In this document: piece after piece, positions 53,900 to 63,101 of the stretch | How positions within the stretch are numbered: position 1 is the first letter of the stretch | Layout: each line of letters starts with the position of its first letter | DNA from: Betaproteobacteria bacterium | GTDB lineage: Bacteria; Pseudomonadota; Gammaproteobacteria; Burkholderiales; Usitatibacteraceae | Direction of reading: 5' to 3' | Assembly: GCA_016708825.1 (NCBI GenBank) | Contig: JADJEZ010000005.1 | Location: 1-64,000 of the forward strand | Length of the DNA: 64,000 bases | Position numbers and translations under genes: made by a program | The notes under the pieces: model-generated | Told to the model about the DNA's origin: nothing | What the model saw: only the letters and a program-made list of their open reading frames with translations | Database searches by the model: none

Positions 53900-54601
53900 C
53901 TAGCCTTTCTTCGACGCCTCGAAGCGCGCCTTGTTCTCGGCGTTGGGAGGATAAAGCCCGGGGAGCGAGGCGCCCTTCTCCACCTCCGACATGATCCAGC
54001 CCTCGAGGCGCTCCTGCTCGGGCGCGGCGGCGACGATGTCATTCACGAGCGCCTGCGGAATCAGCACCGCGCCGTCGTCGTCGACCACGACCACGTCGTC
54101 GGGGAACACCGCGACGCCGCCGCAGCCGATGGGCTCGTTCCAGTTCACGAAGGTGAGGCCAGCGACCGAGGGAGGCGCGGCCGCCCCCTGGCACCACACC
54201 GGCAGCCCGGTTGCGCGCACGCCCGCGACGTCGCGCACCACGCCGTCGGTGACGAGACCGGCCACGCCCTTCTTCGCGATGCGCGCGCAGAGGATGTCGC
54301 CGAAGATGCCGGCATCCGTCACGCCCATGGCATCCGCGACGGCGATGCACCCTTCGGGCATGGCCTCGATGGCGGCGCGGGTGGATATCGGCTTCGACCA
54401 CGACTCGGGGGTGGCGAGGTCCTCGCGGGCGGGCACGAAGCGCAGCGTGAACGCGGGGCCCACGAGGCGCGGCTGGCCGGGATTGAGCGGGCGCGTGCCG
54501 CGCATCCAGACGTTGCGCAGCCCCTTCTTCAGCAGCAGCGTCGTGATCGTCGCGGTGGTGATCTGCGACAGCGTGTCGATGATCTTCCGGTCCAGTGCCA
54601 T
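53900..54601 (-). CDS. RraA-family protein (candidate 4-hydroxy-2-oxoacid aldolase)
   Basis: 233 residues. TDAGIFGDILCARIAKKGVA near 105-125 and GLVTDGVVRDVAGV near 127-140 hold the metal-binding Asp and substrate Arg of the family, which includes the HMG/CHA pyruvate aldolases and regulator RraA. The length is that of the aldolases; RraA itself is about 160 residues. ATGA overlap with the DapA-like stop. In this operon it would release pyruvate or a relative. Confidence 0.82.
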   Translation of the reverse strand: MALDRKIIDTLSQITTATITTLLLKKGLRNVWMRGTRPLNPGQPRLVGPAFTLRFVPAREDLATPESWSKPISTRAAIEAMPEGCIAVADAMGVTDAGIFGDILCARIAKKGVAGLVTDGVVRDVAGVRATGLPVWCQGAAAPPSVAGLTFVNWNEPIGCGGVAVFPDDVVVVDDDGAVLIPQALVNDIVAAAPEQERLEGWIMSEVEKGASLPGLYPPNAENKARFEASKKG

Positions 54602-55548
54602 CAGCCCAGCTCCTTCAGTCTCTTGTCCTGTCGTGCGATGAGCCGATCGATGTCGGCGATGTCCGCGGCCGAGAGCTTCGGCCCCGGCTTGCGAATGGCG
54701 GCCGAGGCGATCGCGCCGCGCTTGAGCAGGAGGTACTTGCGCACCGCGAGGCCGAGGGCAGACTGCTGCTCGTAACGCGCAAGCGGGAGGTAGGCGTCGA
54801 AGAGATCGTGGGCGCGCTCGACCTTGCCCGCGGCGTGCGCGGCCACCACGTCCACCATCATCTCGGGATAGCTGAAGCCGGTCATCGCACCGTCGGCGCC
54901 GCGCGCGAGCTCCTCGGGGAGAAAGAGCCCGCCGCCGTTGCCCGCGAGGACGGAAATGCGGCGGATGTCGCCGCGGTCGCTCGCCGCGCGGATGGCCGCG
55001 AGCTTCGCGAGCCCCGGGCCGGGCCAGTCCTCGTGCTTGAGCATCACCGCCGTCGGGATCGCCTTGAAGATGCGCAGGAGCACCGGCACCGGAAGCTGCG
55101 CGCCGTAGGCGAGCGGATGGTCCTGCACGCAGAAGGGAACATCCTTGCCCAGGGTCTCGGCGACCATCTCGTAATAGGCCACCGCCTGGTCGTCTGTCTT
55201 CACCGTCGCGGCCGGCCCCACCATGACCCCGGAGGCGCCGAGATCCATGACACCCTTCGCGAGTTCTCCCATGGCGGCGAAGCCCGGCGAGGACACGCCC
55301 ACGACCACCGGCACGCGCCCCGCCACGCGCGCGAGCACGCGCTTCACGTAGGCGCGCGACTCGTCGGCGGTCAGCTTCGGCGCTTCCCCCATCACGCCCA
55401 GCACCGTGAGGCCGGTCACCCCTTTCCCGAGGTAGAAATCGGTCAGGCGATCGTTGCTCTCGAAGTCGAGCGAACCGTCGTCCTGGAACGGCGTAACGGT
55501 GATGAGGAAGACCCCTTTGGCGGTCTCGTCGAGTCTGGGCGTCGGCAT
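54601..55548 (-). CDS. Dihydrodipicolinate synthase-family lyase
   Basis: 315 residues, class I aldolase barrel. FLITVTPFQDDGSLDFESND near 12-30, VLGVMGEAPKLTADESRA near 50-65 (the usual GTTGE is GVMGE), and the Schiff-base region near 165: LKHEDWPGPG with the lysine. VAVVGVSSPGF follows the family but the Tyr normally at 133-135 is not obvious (QDHPLAYG). It is therefore not lysine-pathway DapA but a sugar-acid or hydroxy-acid lyase. First gene of the six-gene operon, divergent from the IlvD-like gene; no clear ribosome site. Confidence 0.82.
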   Translation of the reverse strand: MPTPRLDETAKGVFLITVTPFQDDGSLDFESNDRLTDFYLGKGVTGLTVLGVMGEAPKLTADESRAYVKRVLARVAGRVPVVVGVSSPGFAAMGELAKGVMDLGASGVMVGPAATVKTDDQAVAYYEMVAETLGKDVPFCVQDHPLAYGAQLPVPVLLRIFKAIPTAVMLKHEDWPGPGLAKLAAIRAASDRGDIRRISVLAGNGGGLFLPEELARGADGAMTGFSYPEMMVDVVAAHAAGKVERAHDLFDAYLPLARYEQQSALGLAVRKYLLLKRGAIASAAIRKPGPKLSAADIADIDRLIARQDKRLKELG

Positions 55549-55574
55549 TGGCGGGCGGATTGGGGTTTCGGGGC

Positions 55575-55589
55575 GGGGGGGGGGGGGGG
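55575..55589. repeat. 15-base poly-G run
   Basis: Fifteen G bases between the divergent DapA-like and IlvD-like genes, within the space their promoters should occupy. Length may be unreliable in this assembly. Confidence 0.7.
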
Positions 55590-55639
55590 ATTTTCGGGTA
55601 GGCTTTCCCCCTCCACGCATTCTATCCGGCTTGCCTCCC

Positions 55640-57373
55640 ATGTCGCACGACTCGGACTCACAGGACACCAAACCGCCAGGCGGCGATGGCCTCTCGAAGG
55701 GCCTCACGAACTACGGCGACACGGATTTCTCGCTTTTCCTGCGCAAGGCCTTCATCAAGGGCGCGGGGTTCACGGACGACGCGCTCGCGCGCCCCGTGAT
55801 CGGCATCGCCAATACCGCGAGCGGGTTCAACCCCTGCCACGGCAATGCGCCGCAGCTTCTCGAGGCGGTGCGCCGCGGCGTGATGCTCGCCGGCGGGCTG
55901 CCCATCGACTTCCCGACGATCTCGGTGCACGAGAGCTTCGCGCACCCGACGAGCATGTTCCTCAGGAACCTCATGGCGATCGACACGGAGGAAATGATCC
56001 GCGCGCAGCCCATGGACGCCGTGGTGCTGATCGGCGGGTGCGACAAGACCGTGCCCGCGCAACTGATGGGCGCGGCTTCTGCCGGCATCCCCGCGGTGCA
56101 GCTCGTCACGGGCTCCATGCTCACCGGCTCCCACGACGGCGTGCGCGTGGGCGCGTGCACCGACTGCCGGCGCTACTGGGCGCGCTACCGCGCCGATGAG
56201 ATAGACGACGCGGAGATCGCCCGCGTGAACGACCAGCTCGTGGCGAGCGTGGGCACCTGCTCGGTGATGGGCACGGCGAGCACCATGGCGTGCGTCGCCG
56301 AGGCGCTGGGCATGGCCCGGCCCGGCAGCGCCTCGCCCCCGGCCGTCACGGCCGATCGCATCCGCGTCGCGGAGCGCACCGGCGCCGCGGCGGTGGCGCT
56401 CACGAAAAGCCGCATCACGCCCGCCGGCGTCATCACCGCGAAGTCGGTCGAGAACGCGCTGCGCGTGTTGCTCGCCATCGGCGGCTCCACCAACGGCATC
56501 ATCCACCTCACCGCGATCGCGGGGCGGCTGGGCATTCCCGTGGACCTCGCGCACCTCGACCGCCTGGGGCGCGAAACACCCGTGCTCGTGGACCTGAAGC
56601 CCTCCGGGCAGTTCTACATGGAGGATTTCCACAAGGCGGGCGGCGTGCCGGCGCTGCTGCGCGAACTCAAGCCGCTCCTGAACCTCGACGCGGTGACCGT
56701 AACCGGCCGCACGCTGGGCGAGGAGATCGAGGCCTCCGGCGCGGGCTTTCCCCAGGAGGTCATCCGCCCCCTCGCCAAGCCGATCTTCGCGCAGGGCGGC
56801 ATCGCGGTGCTGCGCGGCAACCTCGCGCCCGGCGGCGCGATCATCAAGCAGTCGGCGGCGGATCCGCGCCTCATGCAGCACGAGGGACGCGCGGTGGTCT
56901 TCGAGGACGCCGGGGACCTCGCCCAGCGCATCGACCGCGATGACCTCGACGTGAACGCGAACGACATCCTGGTGCTCAAGCACATCGGGCCGAAGGGCGC
57001 GCCGGGGATGCCCGAGGCGGGTTATCTCCCGATCCCGAAGAAGCTCGCGAGAGTCGGGGTGAAGGACATGGTGCGCATCTCCGACGGACGCATGAGCGGC
57101 ACCGCGGCCGGCACGATCGTGCTGCACGTCACGCCCGAGGCGGCACTCGGCGGGCCGCTCGCGTGGGTAAGGACGGGCGATCGCATCCGGCTCGACGTCG
57201 CGGGCAGGTCGCTCACGCTGCTCGTCGACGAGGCGGAACTCGCGCGACGCCGCGCCGCCGATCCCGTCACGCCACCCGCCGCGGAGCGCGGCTACCTGAA
57301 GCTCTTCCTGGACAGCGTCACCCAGGCGGACGAGGGCGTGGACTTCGACTTCCTGCGCCCGCCGAAGCGATAA
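55640..57373 (+). CDS. IlvD/Edd-family dehydratase
   Basis: 577 residues. ANTASGFNPCHGNAPQLLEA near 53-72, VVLIGGCDKTVPAQLMGAAS near 128-148 and VASVGTCSVMGTASTMACV near 195-213 supply the cluster-binding cysteines and the carboxylated-Lys region. ISDGRMSGTAAGTIVLHVTP near 480 is the C-terminal signature. The family covers dihydroxy-acid and sugar-acid dehydratases. The sequence context, divergent from a DapA-like lyase, favours a sugar-acid (aldonate) dehydratase over leucine/valine synthesis. Confidence 0.88.
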   Translation: MSHDSDSQDTKPPGGDGLSKGLTNYGDTDFSLFLRKAFIKGAGFTDDALARPVIGIANTASGFNPCHGNAPQLLEAVRRGVMLAGGLPIDFPTISVHESFAHPTSMFLRNLMAIDTEEMIRAQPMDAVVLIGGCDKTVPAQLMGAASAGIPAVQLVTGSMLTGSHDGVRVGACTDCRRYWARYRADEIDDAEIARVNDQLVASVGTCSVMGTASTMACVAEALGMARPGSASPPAVTADRIRVAERTGAAAVALTKSRITPAGVITAKSVENALRVLLAIGGSTNGIIHLTAIAGRLGIPVDLAHLDRLGRETPVLVDLKPSGQFYMEDFHKAGGVPALLRELKPLLNLDAVTVTGRTLGEEIEASGAGFPQEVIRPLAKPIFAQGGIAVLRGNLAPGGAIIKQSAADPRLMQHEGRAVVFEDAGDLAQRIDRDDLDVNANDILVLKHIGPKGAPGMPEAGYLPIPKKLARVGVKDMVRISDGRMSGTAAGTIVLHVTPEAALGGPLAWVRTGDRIRLDVAGRSLTLLVDEAELARRRAADPVTPPAAERGYLKLFLDSVTQADEGVDFDFLRPPKR

Positions 57374-57506
57374 TCGCGGGGCCGCTTCACGCCCTGTCGC
57401 CCGCCACCCCGCCGCTTGAACACCGTCGCCTCCCGCCGACTCGAGGCCCGCCTCCCGCCTCCCCCGCCGCCGCGCCGCCGGCGGCGCGCGAACGCGCAGC
57501 CTTCCA

Positions 57507-58709
57507 TGACGCAGTTCGTCCTGCTGTCGATGCTGCTGCACGCGCTCTTCATCCTGCTCTTCGGCACGCCCACGGGCGGCTCGCGCGAGGGAGCGGCGAT
57601 GTGGGGACGGCTCGACGTGACGATCCGCGGCCCGCTGATGGAACCCGCCATGGGCCTGAAGCTGGATCGCGGCGCCGATGCGCGGTTGCTGCGCCCGCCG
57701 GAGCCGCGCAAGGAGGTGGTCGAGGCGCCGCCGCACGCCGCACCACCGCCTTCCGTCCGGCTGGCGCCGAACCTCGACGCGACGAAGCTCCAGGAAAAGC
57801 CCGTTCCGCTCCCCGAGCCGATCGCGGCCCCCTCGTGACGCCCGTGCTTCCGATCGTGAAGCCGGCCACGGTGCAGATGGTGTCGCCCATCACCCCCGCG
57901 ACCGCGGACCTGATGCCCGCGCCGCGCGTGGAGCCCCTCGCGAAACCGGTGCCTGTGGTGGCCACGCCCGCGATGGAGTTCACGCCGCGGCCGGCGGTGG
58001 AGCCGGTGCTGGCGCCCCCCGTGCAGCTGGCCCCGGTTCCGGTTCCCACGGCCGCCATTCCCGCGCCGCTCTCCGAGCGGGCCGCGCCGGCGAGCGTGCC
58101 CTCCCTGCTTGCCCCACCCGAGCTCGCGCCGCCCGTGGTGCTGCCCGACATCGCGGCACCGCTGCTCCAGCATTTCGCCGCGCCCGTCGCGACGCCCGCG
58201 CTCGCGCCAACCACGGAGCTCGCGCCGTTTGCACCGCGCGCAGCCCCGGAGGCGTCGCCGGTCTCGCCCCCCGCCGCGGCCATCGAGCGGCCCGCCGAAG
58301 CCACCGAGCGACCCGCCGCAGCCATCGAGCGACCCGCCCGCCCGCGGTCGAGCGCCTCTCGCCTCGCATGCAGGGGCCGCCGCCCGCAGCCATCGGGTCC
58401 CCGCGGGATTCGCCGATCTTCGACAACCGCAAGCCGCCCGACTCCGCCGTGCCCGTGCCGGGAACGGGGCCGCGGATCGATCTCGACCGCGCGCGCGCGA
58501 CGGCCCGCGCGGTGGCGCGCGAAGGCATGGGCAATCGCGCGATCCTTCCCTTCCCGATGCCACCGCCACCGGAACGGAAAACGAAGGAGCAGATCGCGAT
58601 CGAGAACGCGCGCAAGCCCGACTGCAAGGACGCCTACAAGGGCCTGGGATTGCTCGCGGTCATTCCGCTGCTCGCCAATGAAATCGGCGAAGGCAACTGC
58701 CGCTGGTAA
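57507..58709 (+). CDS. Proline-rich, membrane-anchored protein (TonB-like), two frameshifts
   Basis: About 400 residues after correcting two missing bases near 57835 and 58340. N-terminal anchor MTQFVLLSMLLHALFILLFG as in TonB-like proteins, a long Pro/Ala-rich spacer including ERPAEATERPAAAIERPA repeats, then a conserved-looking end: GPRIDLDRARATARAVA, PDCKDAYKGLGLLAVIPLLA. The C-terminus does not look like a TonB domain. Function unknown. An extended N-terminus from 57416 is possible but less likely than the ATG at 57507. Confidence 0.62.
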
Positions 58710-58767
58710 CGCGCGGGAAGCGCCGGGAAGGCCGGCGTGACGGGCGGGGCCGCGCGCGGCGCGGCGC

Positions 58768-59541
58768 CTACATCTGCTTGAAAAGGTGCCCGAAGGAGCG
58801 GCTCACTTCCAGCTTCTCCGCGCTCCCCTTCAGCTTCACCACCTGGTGCCCACGGTCGTCGCGGCTCACCTGCTCCACGGCATCGACCCGCACGACGATG
58901 GCGCGGTGGATCTGCCAGAACTCGTCCGGGTCGAGCACGTCGATCAGCTCCTTGATGGGCTTTCGGATGAGCGCCTCGAACCCCTCGGTCTGCACGCGCG
59001 TGTACTTGTCCTCGGCGCGGAAGAAAAGGATGTCCGTGGTGGGGATCATGCGGATGCCGCTGCCCACGCTCGCCTGCACCCAGCGCAGGTAGTCGCGGGA
59101 CTGCACCTTGCCACCCGAGAGCCGCTGCGACAGCTCGGCCAGGAGCTCTTGCATCGGGTCGGGCTTCCCGCCCATGCGCTCGCGAAGCCGCTGGCAGGTG
59201 AGCGCCACGCGCTCCGGGTCCGCGGGCTTGAGGAGATAGTCGACCGCGCCCTGCTCGAAGGCGCGCATGGCGTATTCGTCGTAGGCGGTGACGAAGACCA
59301 CGTGCGCCTCGCCCGCGAGGGCTTTCGCCGCCTCGATGCCGTCCATCTCCGGCATGCGGATATCGAGGAAGACGATGTCGGGCTCGCGGGCCCGCACCAG
59401 GGCCACCGCCTCGCGGCCGTTGGCCGCCTCGCCCACGATGGCGAGTTCCGGCCACGCCTCCTTCAGCCGCGCGGCGATCTGCTCGCGCATCAGGCGCTCG
59501 TCGTCGGCGATGACCGCCGTCGGGGTGCGGGGCTCCGTCAT
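58768..59541 (-). CDS. LytTR-family response regulator (AlgR/LytR-like)
   Basis: 257 residues. Receiver domain 1-125: AVIADDERLMREQ near 10 (acidic pair), DIVFLDIRMPEMDGIEAA near 53 (phosphorylated Asp), VVFVTAYDEYAMRAFEQGAV near 80 and the Lys in YLLKPADPER near 105. LytTR DNA-binding domain from about 150: FRAEDKYTRVQTEGFEALIR and FWQIHRAIVVRVDAVEQVSR. The ATG at 59541 gives a standard length. It follows its kinase gene by 16 bases. Confidence 0.92.
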   Translation of the reverse strand: MTEPRTPTAVIADDERLMREQIAARLKEAWPELAIVGEAANGREAVALVRAREPDIVFLDIRMPEMDGIEAAKALAGEAHVVFVTAYDEYAMRAFEQGAVDYLLKPADPERVALTCQRLRERMGGKPDPMQELLAELSQRLSGGKVQSRDYLRWVQASVGSGIRMIPTTDILFFRAEDKYTRVQTEGFEALIRKPIKELIDVLDPDEFWQIHRAIVVRVDAVEQVSRDDRGHQVVKLKGSAEKLEVSRSFGHLFKQM

Positions 59542-59557
59542 GGGTTCTCGCGGGCGC

Positions 59558-60470
59558 TCAGCCGGGATTGGCGGTGGAGACCTCGTAGGGCACCGTGATG
59601 GTCGCACAGGTGCCTCCCTCGGCGGGCACGCTGATGACCAGCTCCGCGCGGCCCTTGTGCATGGCCTTCAGGCGCTCGCGGATGTTCGCGAGCCCCACGC
59701 CGCCCGCGGCGGTGGGCGCGAAGCCGGGGCCGGTGTCGCACACGCGCACCGCGAGCCTGCCGTCGGCGATCTCCGCGGCGATCAGGATCCGCCCGCCCTC
59801 GGCCTTCGGTTCCAGGCCGTGCTTGATCGCGTTCTCCACCAGTGTCTGCAGCATCATCGACGGGAAGACCGCGGAACGCAGCCCCTCAGGCACGTGCACG
59901 GCGGTCTGCAGGCGCTCGTCCATGCGCACGGCCATGATCTCCAGGAAAGCGCGCGAGAGCTCGACCTGCTGGCGCAGCGTGGGCCGCGTGCCTCTCGCGC
60001 ATCTTCGGCATCGCCGAGCGCAGGTAGCGGATCAGGCTCTGCTGCATGCGCGAGGCGCGCGGCGGGTCCGTGAGGATCAGCTGGTCGATGCTCGCGAGCG
60101 TGTTGAAGAGGAAATGGGGCTCGATCTGCGCCTGCAGCGCTTCCAGGTGCGCCTCCGCCGCCGTGCGCTCGAGCTCCTCCTTTTCCGCCCGCTGGATCGC
60201 CTGGCTCGCGGTCAGCTCCGCGGTGTGCTTGCCGCCGGCCACCGCCTTGATGATGAAGGAGGCGACGATGAGGATGACGAACGGCTCGGGCGATTGCAGG
60301 ATGCCGCCCAGGATCATCACCAGGACGGCGACTATGGCGAGCGTCTTCCAGGGCACCACCGCCAGCCAGTCGAAGAAGCGCCACCACAACTCGATGGCGG
60401 CGTCGCGCAGCTCGCGCAGGTTCTGCTTCGTGGTGTCGGACGGCGGCATGTCTTTGGACTCGCGGTTCAT
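59558..60470 (-). CDS. LytS/AlgZ-type sensor histidine kinase, one frameshift
   Basis: About 304 residues with one frameshift near 59985. Two N-terminal helices (TLAIVAVLVMILGGIL; FVILIVASFIIKAVAG) with almost no periplasmic loop. His-kinase block: LEALQAQIEPHFLFNTLASI near 115 with the phosphoacceptor His. After the break, the ATPase: MLQTLVENAIKHGLEPKAEG (N-box), VRVCDTGPGFAPTAAGGVGL (G-boxes). Senses an unknown membrane cue and signals to the LytTR regulator downstream. Confidence 0.88.
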
Positions 60471-60602
60471 GGCGCAAGACTACGGAGGCCGGCCGCGGGG
60501 TTACAGCGCGGCGGGACGGAATGCACGCTCGCGGGGGTGGAACGCAGGTATCCGCGACGGGCCGGCCCTCTTCGACGGGCGCGGCCGGCGCCACGGTCGC
60601 GG

Positions 60603-61253
60603 CTAGCGCGCGCTTTCCTCACCCGTGACCAGCCGGATCCTCCGGCGAATCGCCGCTTCCGCCGCGCTATCGCCCGCCTCCTGCGCGCGCCGAGCCTGGA
60701 CGCCCAGCCACGCGATGAGCGGGCGCCGCCAGCCTTGGGCGGAAGCGGTCTCGACCGCCACGCCGATCGTAGCCGGAGAGGCCCGGCCAGCGCGGAACAG
60801 CACGCCCGCGGCGATCAACCGCGAGAACGGATCCTCGATCGCCGCCAGCGCGGAACCGTCTCCCGCCGCGACCGCGCGGTGATGCGCAGGCAGCAGTGCG
60901 GTATCCACGCCGGCCCCGGCCTTGCCCGCGAGATAGGCCGCGTAGGCACGCTCCGCCGCGGGCGCATCGGCGGCAAGCGGCCCGAAGCCGGGGCAGTCGT
61001 CGAAATCGAGGCTCGCCACCCGTGCCGCGCAGCGCACGAGTTCCGCTCGGGCGACCAGGTCCGCGCGCCCCGTGGCGGCGAGCGCGGAGCGCGCGCGCGC
61101 GAATTCCTGTTCCGCGAGCCGCGACTGGCCGCCCAGGTAAGCCGCCTCGAAATTGCGCAGCGCCCCGTGGGCCCGCGGCTGCCACTCGGGCGCGGGCGGT
61201 GCGCCGGCGCACGCGGCAAGCGCGAGGAGCGCCATCGCGAGGACGGCCCTCAT
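60603..61253 (-). CDS. Lipoprotein of the Mla-type operon
   Basis: 216 residues, lipobox LALLALAACAGAP, so membrane-anchored. The rest is Ala-rich and helical, like tetratricopeptide or repeat-type folds (NFEAAYLGGQSRLAEQEFAR; YAAYLAGKAGAGVD). The ATG overlaps the MlaD-like stop as ATGA, so it belongs to that operon. It does not look like PqiC. Function inferred only from position, perhaps an outer-membrane partner of the lipid transporter. Confidence 0.72.
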   Translation of the reverse strand: MRAVLAMALLALAACAGAPPAPEWQPRAHGALRNFEAAYLGGQSRLAEQEFARARSALAATGRADLVARAELVRCAARVASLDFDDCPGFGPLAADAPAAERAYAAYLAGKAGAGVDTALLPAHHRAVAAGDGSALAAIEDPFSRLIAAGVLFRAGRASPATIGVAVETASAQGWRRPLIAWLGVQARRAQEAGDSAAEAAIRRRIRLVTGEESAR

Positions 61254-62227
61254 GGCAGCTTCATCTCGGTGTCCCGGCCGAAGGGCCAGCGCCGGTTGAT
61301 GTCTTCGATGAGGAGCGAGACGCGGCGCAGGCTCGCCTCGACCTCCGCGCGCAGCGAGGCGAGGTCCTCGGTCGCGGCCTTCGTGCTCGCGCTGATCTTC
61401 TGCGCGTCGGCGAGCACCGCGTCGACCTTCTTCAGGCTCTCGCGCGCGTCCACGAGCACGGCGTTCAACTGCACCGCCACCTTCCGGGCCTCGTCCACCA
61501 CGCCGTCGGGGCCGAGGATCTTCTCGTCGGCGCGCACGAGCGTGCGGTCGAGGCGCCCCGCGAGCCCGTCGAGCGAGGCGAGCAGCGCGTTGGCGCGGTC
61601 GATCGCGACGATCACCTTCCTCGCGTTCTCCTCGCCGCCGAGCAGCCCCCCGAGCGCGCCCTGGGGGCCGGTCATGCGGTCGGTGAGGCGCCGCACGTTG
61701 GCGAGGCTCGCGTTGAGGCTGGACTCCTCCCCCGACATGCGCTCGAGGTTTTCGAGAAGCCGCTTCATGGTCGCGATGAGCCCGGGCAGCTCCTCCGTCG
61801 CGTCGCCGCGCAGCACCTGGCGGATCGCGCCGTCCGGCAGCGGCTTGTCCTCGAGGTTGCCGGTGAAGGCGCGCAGCCGCGCCCCGCCGACCAGGCTGCG
61901 CTCGAGCGTGAACACGCTGGAGGCACGCAGCCACTTCGCGTCCTTCCGCGGCACGTCGATCTCGATCCGCGCCTTGCCGTCGGCGGCGAGTTCTATGCGC
62001 TGCACCCGCCCGACGGGAAAACCGGAGAAGGTGAGGTCCATGCCCACGGTGACGCCAGCCCCGTCGTCGGCCATCAGCACGAGCTTCTGCGTGCTCTCGA
62101 AGACGCCGCGCGCGTAGAGGACGTAGGCCACGAAGCCCACCACGATCGCCGCGAGGAGGACGAGCAGCACCGTCGCCTTGAATTCGGCGCGGCGGGTCCC
62201 GGCGTCCGTGGTCGTCGTCGGTTCCAT
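61250..62227 (-). CDS. MlaD/MCE-domain protein
   Basis: 325 residues. One N-terminal helix (LLVLLAAIVVGFVAYVLYA, about 21-39), one MCE domain (GAGVTVGMDLTFSGFPVGRV near 55-75), and a long helical C-terminal part with heptad-like patterns (AQKISASTKAATEDLASLRA). Periplasmic lipid-binding component of an inner-membrane lipid transporter. The start is taken as ATG 62227; a GTG at 62257 is possible. Neither has a strong ribosome site. Confidence 0.85.
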   Translation of the reverse strand: MEPTTTTDAGTRRAEFKATVLLVLLAAIVVGFVAYVLYARGVFESTQKLVLMADDGAGVTVGMDLTFSGFPVGRVQRIELAADGKARIEIDVPRKDAKWLRASSVFTLERSLVGGARLRAFTGNLEDKPLPDGAIRQVLRGDATEELPGLIATMKRLLENLERMSGEESSLNASLANVRRLTDRMTGPQGALGGLLGGEENARKVIVAIDRANALLASLDGLAGRLDRTLVRADEKILGPDGVVDEARKVAVQLNAVLVDARESLKKVDAVLADAQKISASTKAATEDLASLRAEVEASLRRVSLLIEDINRRWPFGRDTEMKLP

Positions 62228-62273
62228 GGACGGGTCGGGAGAGTCGGATGGCGTCACGGGAAGCCTGCGCGCA

Positions 62274-63068
62274 TCAGACGTACTTCGCCGCGAGCGAGAC
62301 GGCTTCCACCAGCGCGAGCCCCACGAAGAGCACCACCAGCCCGCGCGGCGCCGCCTTCGGCACGTCGCGAAGCTCGCGCGCCGATCCGAGGCTGGTGGCG
62401 ACCGGGATCGCACCGACCGCAAGCGCGAAGAGCGAGACCTTGAGCGCGAACCCGGCGAGCAGCACCGGATCGAACACCTGCCCGATGGCGCGCGCGTAGG
62501 CCCCATGCCCCCAGGGCGAGAATCCGTAGAGGCCGAGGTAGGCCACCGCGAGTGCGACCACGCAGCCGATCGCCGTGAGCGAGAGCACCGCGAGGCCGTT
62601 GCCGATGCCCCGCGGCAGCAGGTCCGCGAGCAGCGCCTCGGCCTCCCTGCGGCGCGGCCCCTTCACGCCGGCGCCGGCACGCATCAGCGCGACCTCGGTC
62701 CCCAGCGCCGCCCCCGAGCGCAGCGCGACGAAGAGCGCGATGAAGAGCGGGATGAGTTCCAGCACGAGCGAGCGCACGAAGATGTCGAGCGCGAACGCCG
62801 ACAGGCCGTAGTCGTGCGCGGTCGCCGAGACGATCCGGATGACCACCCAGCTGAGCAGCGCGCACACGAGGACCACGCCCGGAAGCACGTCCCAGGCGGC
62901 GGCGCAGAGCTGGCGCGCGGCCGACCGGCGGACCGCCGGCGTGTAGGTCGAGGGGGAGAGGGCCGCCGCCAGCGCCTCGCCGCCGAAGCGGATCCCGCGC
63001 CAGGCGCCGGTCACGCCCGCGAGCGCCATCGCGCCCGGGGAACTGCGCTGTCGCGTCGTGGCTTGCAT
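62274..63068 (-). CDS. MlaE-family ABC permease
   Basis: 264 residues, five to six helices. ELIPLFIALFVALRSGAALG near 108-128, followed by TEVALMRAGAGVKG, is the MlaE core (normally GRVGAAIAAELGTM), and DVPKAAPRGLVVLFVGLALVEA closes the protein. No ATPase gene (MlaF) precedes or follows in the window. The MlaD-like gene starts 46 bases downstream. Likely part of a phospholipid transport system whose ATPase is elsewhere. Confidence 0.85.
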   Translation of the reverse strand: MQATTRQRSSPGAMALAGVTGAWRGIRFGGEALAAALSPSTYTPAVRRSAARQLCAAAWDVLPGVVLVCALLSWVVIRIVSATAHDYGLSAFALDIFVRSLVLELIPLFIALFVALRSGAALGTEVALMRAGAGVKGPRRREAEALLADLLPRGIGNGLAVLSLTAIGCVVALAVAYLGLYGFSPWGHGAYARAIGQVFDPVLLAGFALKVSLFALAVGAIPVATSLGSARELRDVPKAAPRGLVVLFVGLALVEAVSLAAKYV

Positions 63069-63101
63069 GGGCGAATGATACCGCGCGGGACCCGAAGCGA
63101 A

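Noticed and set aside
54601..55548. Lysine-pathway dapA
   Set aside because: The GTTGE motif is GVMGE, the catalytic Tyr is not clear, and the operon holds catabolic genes and a transporter.
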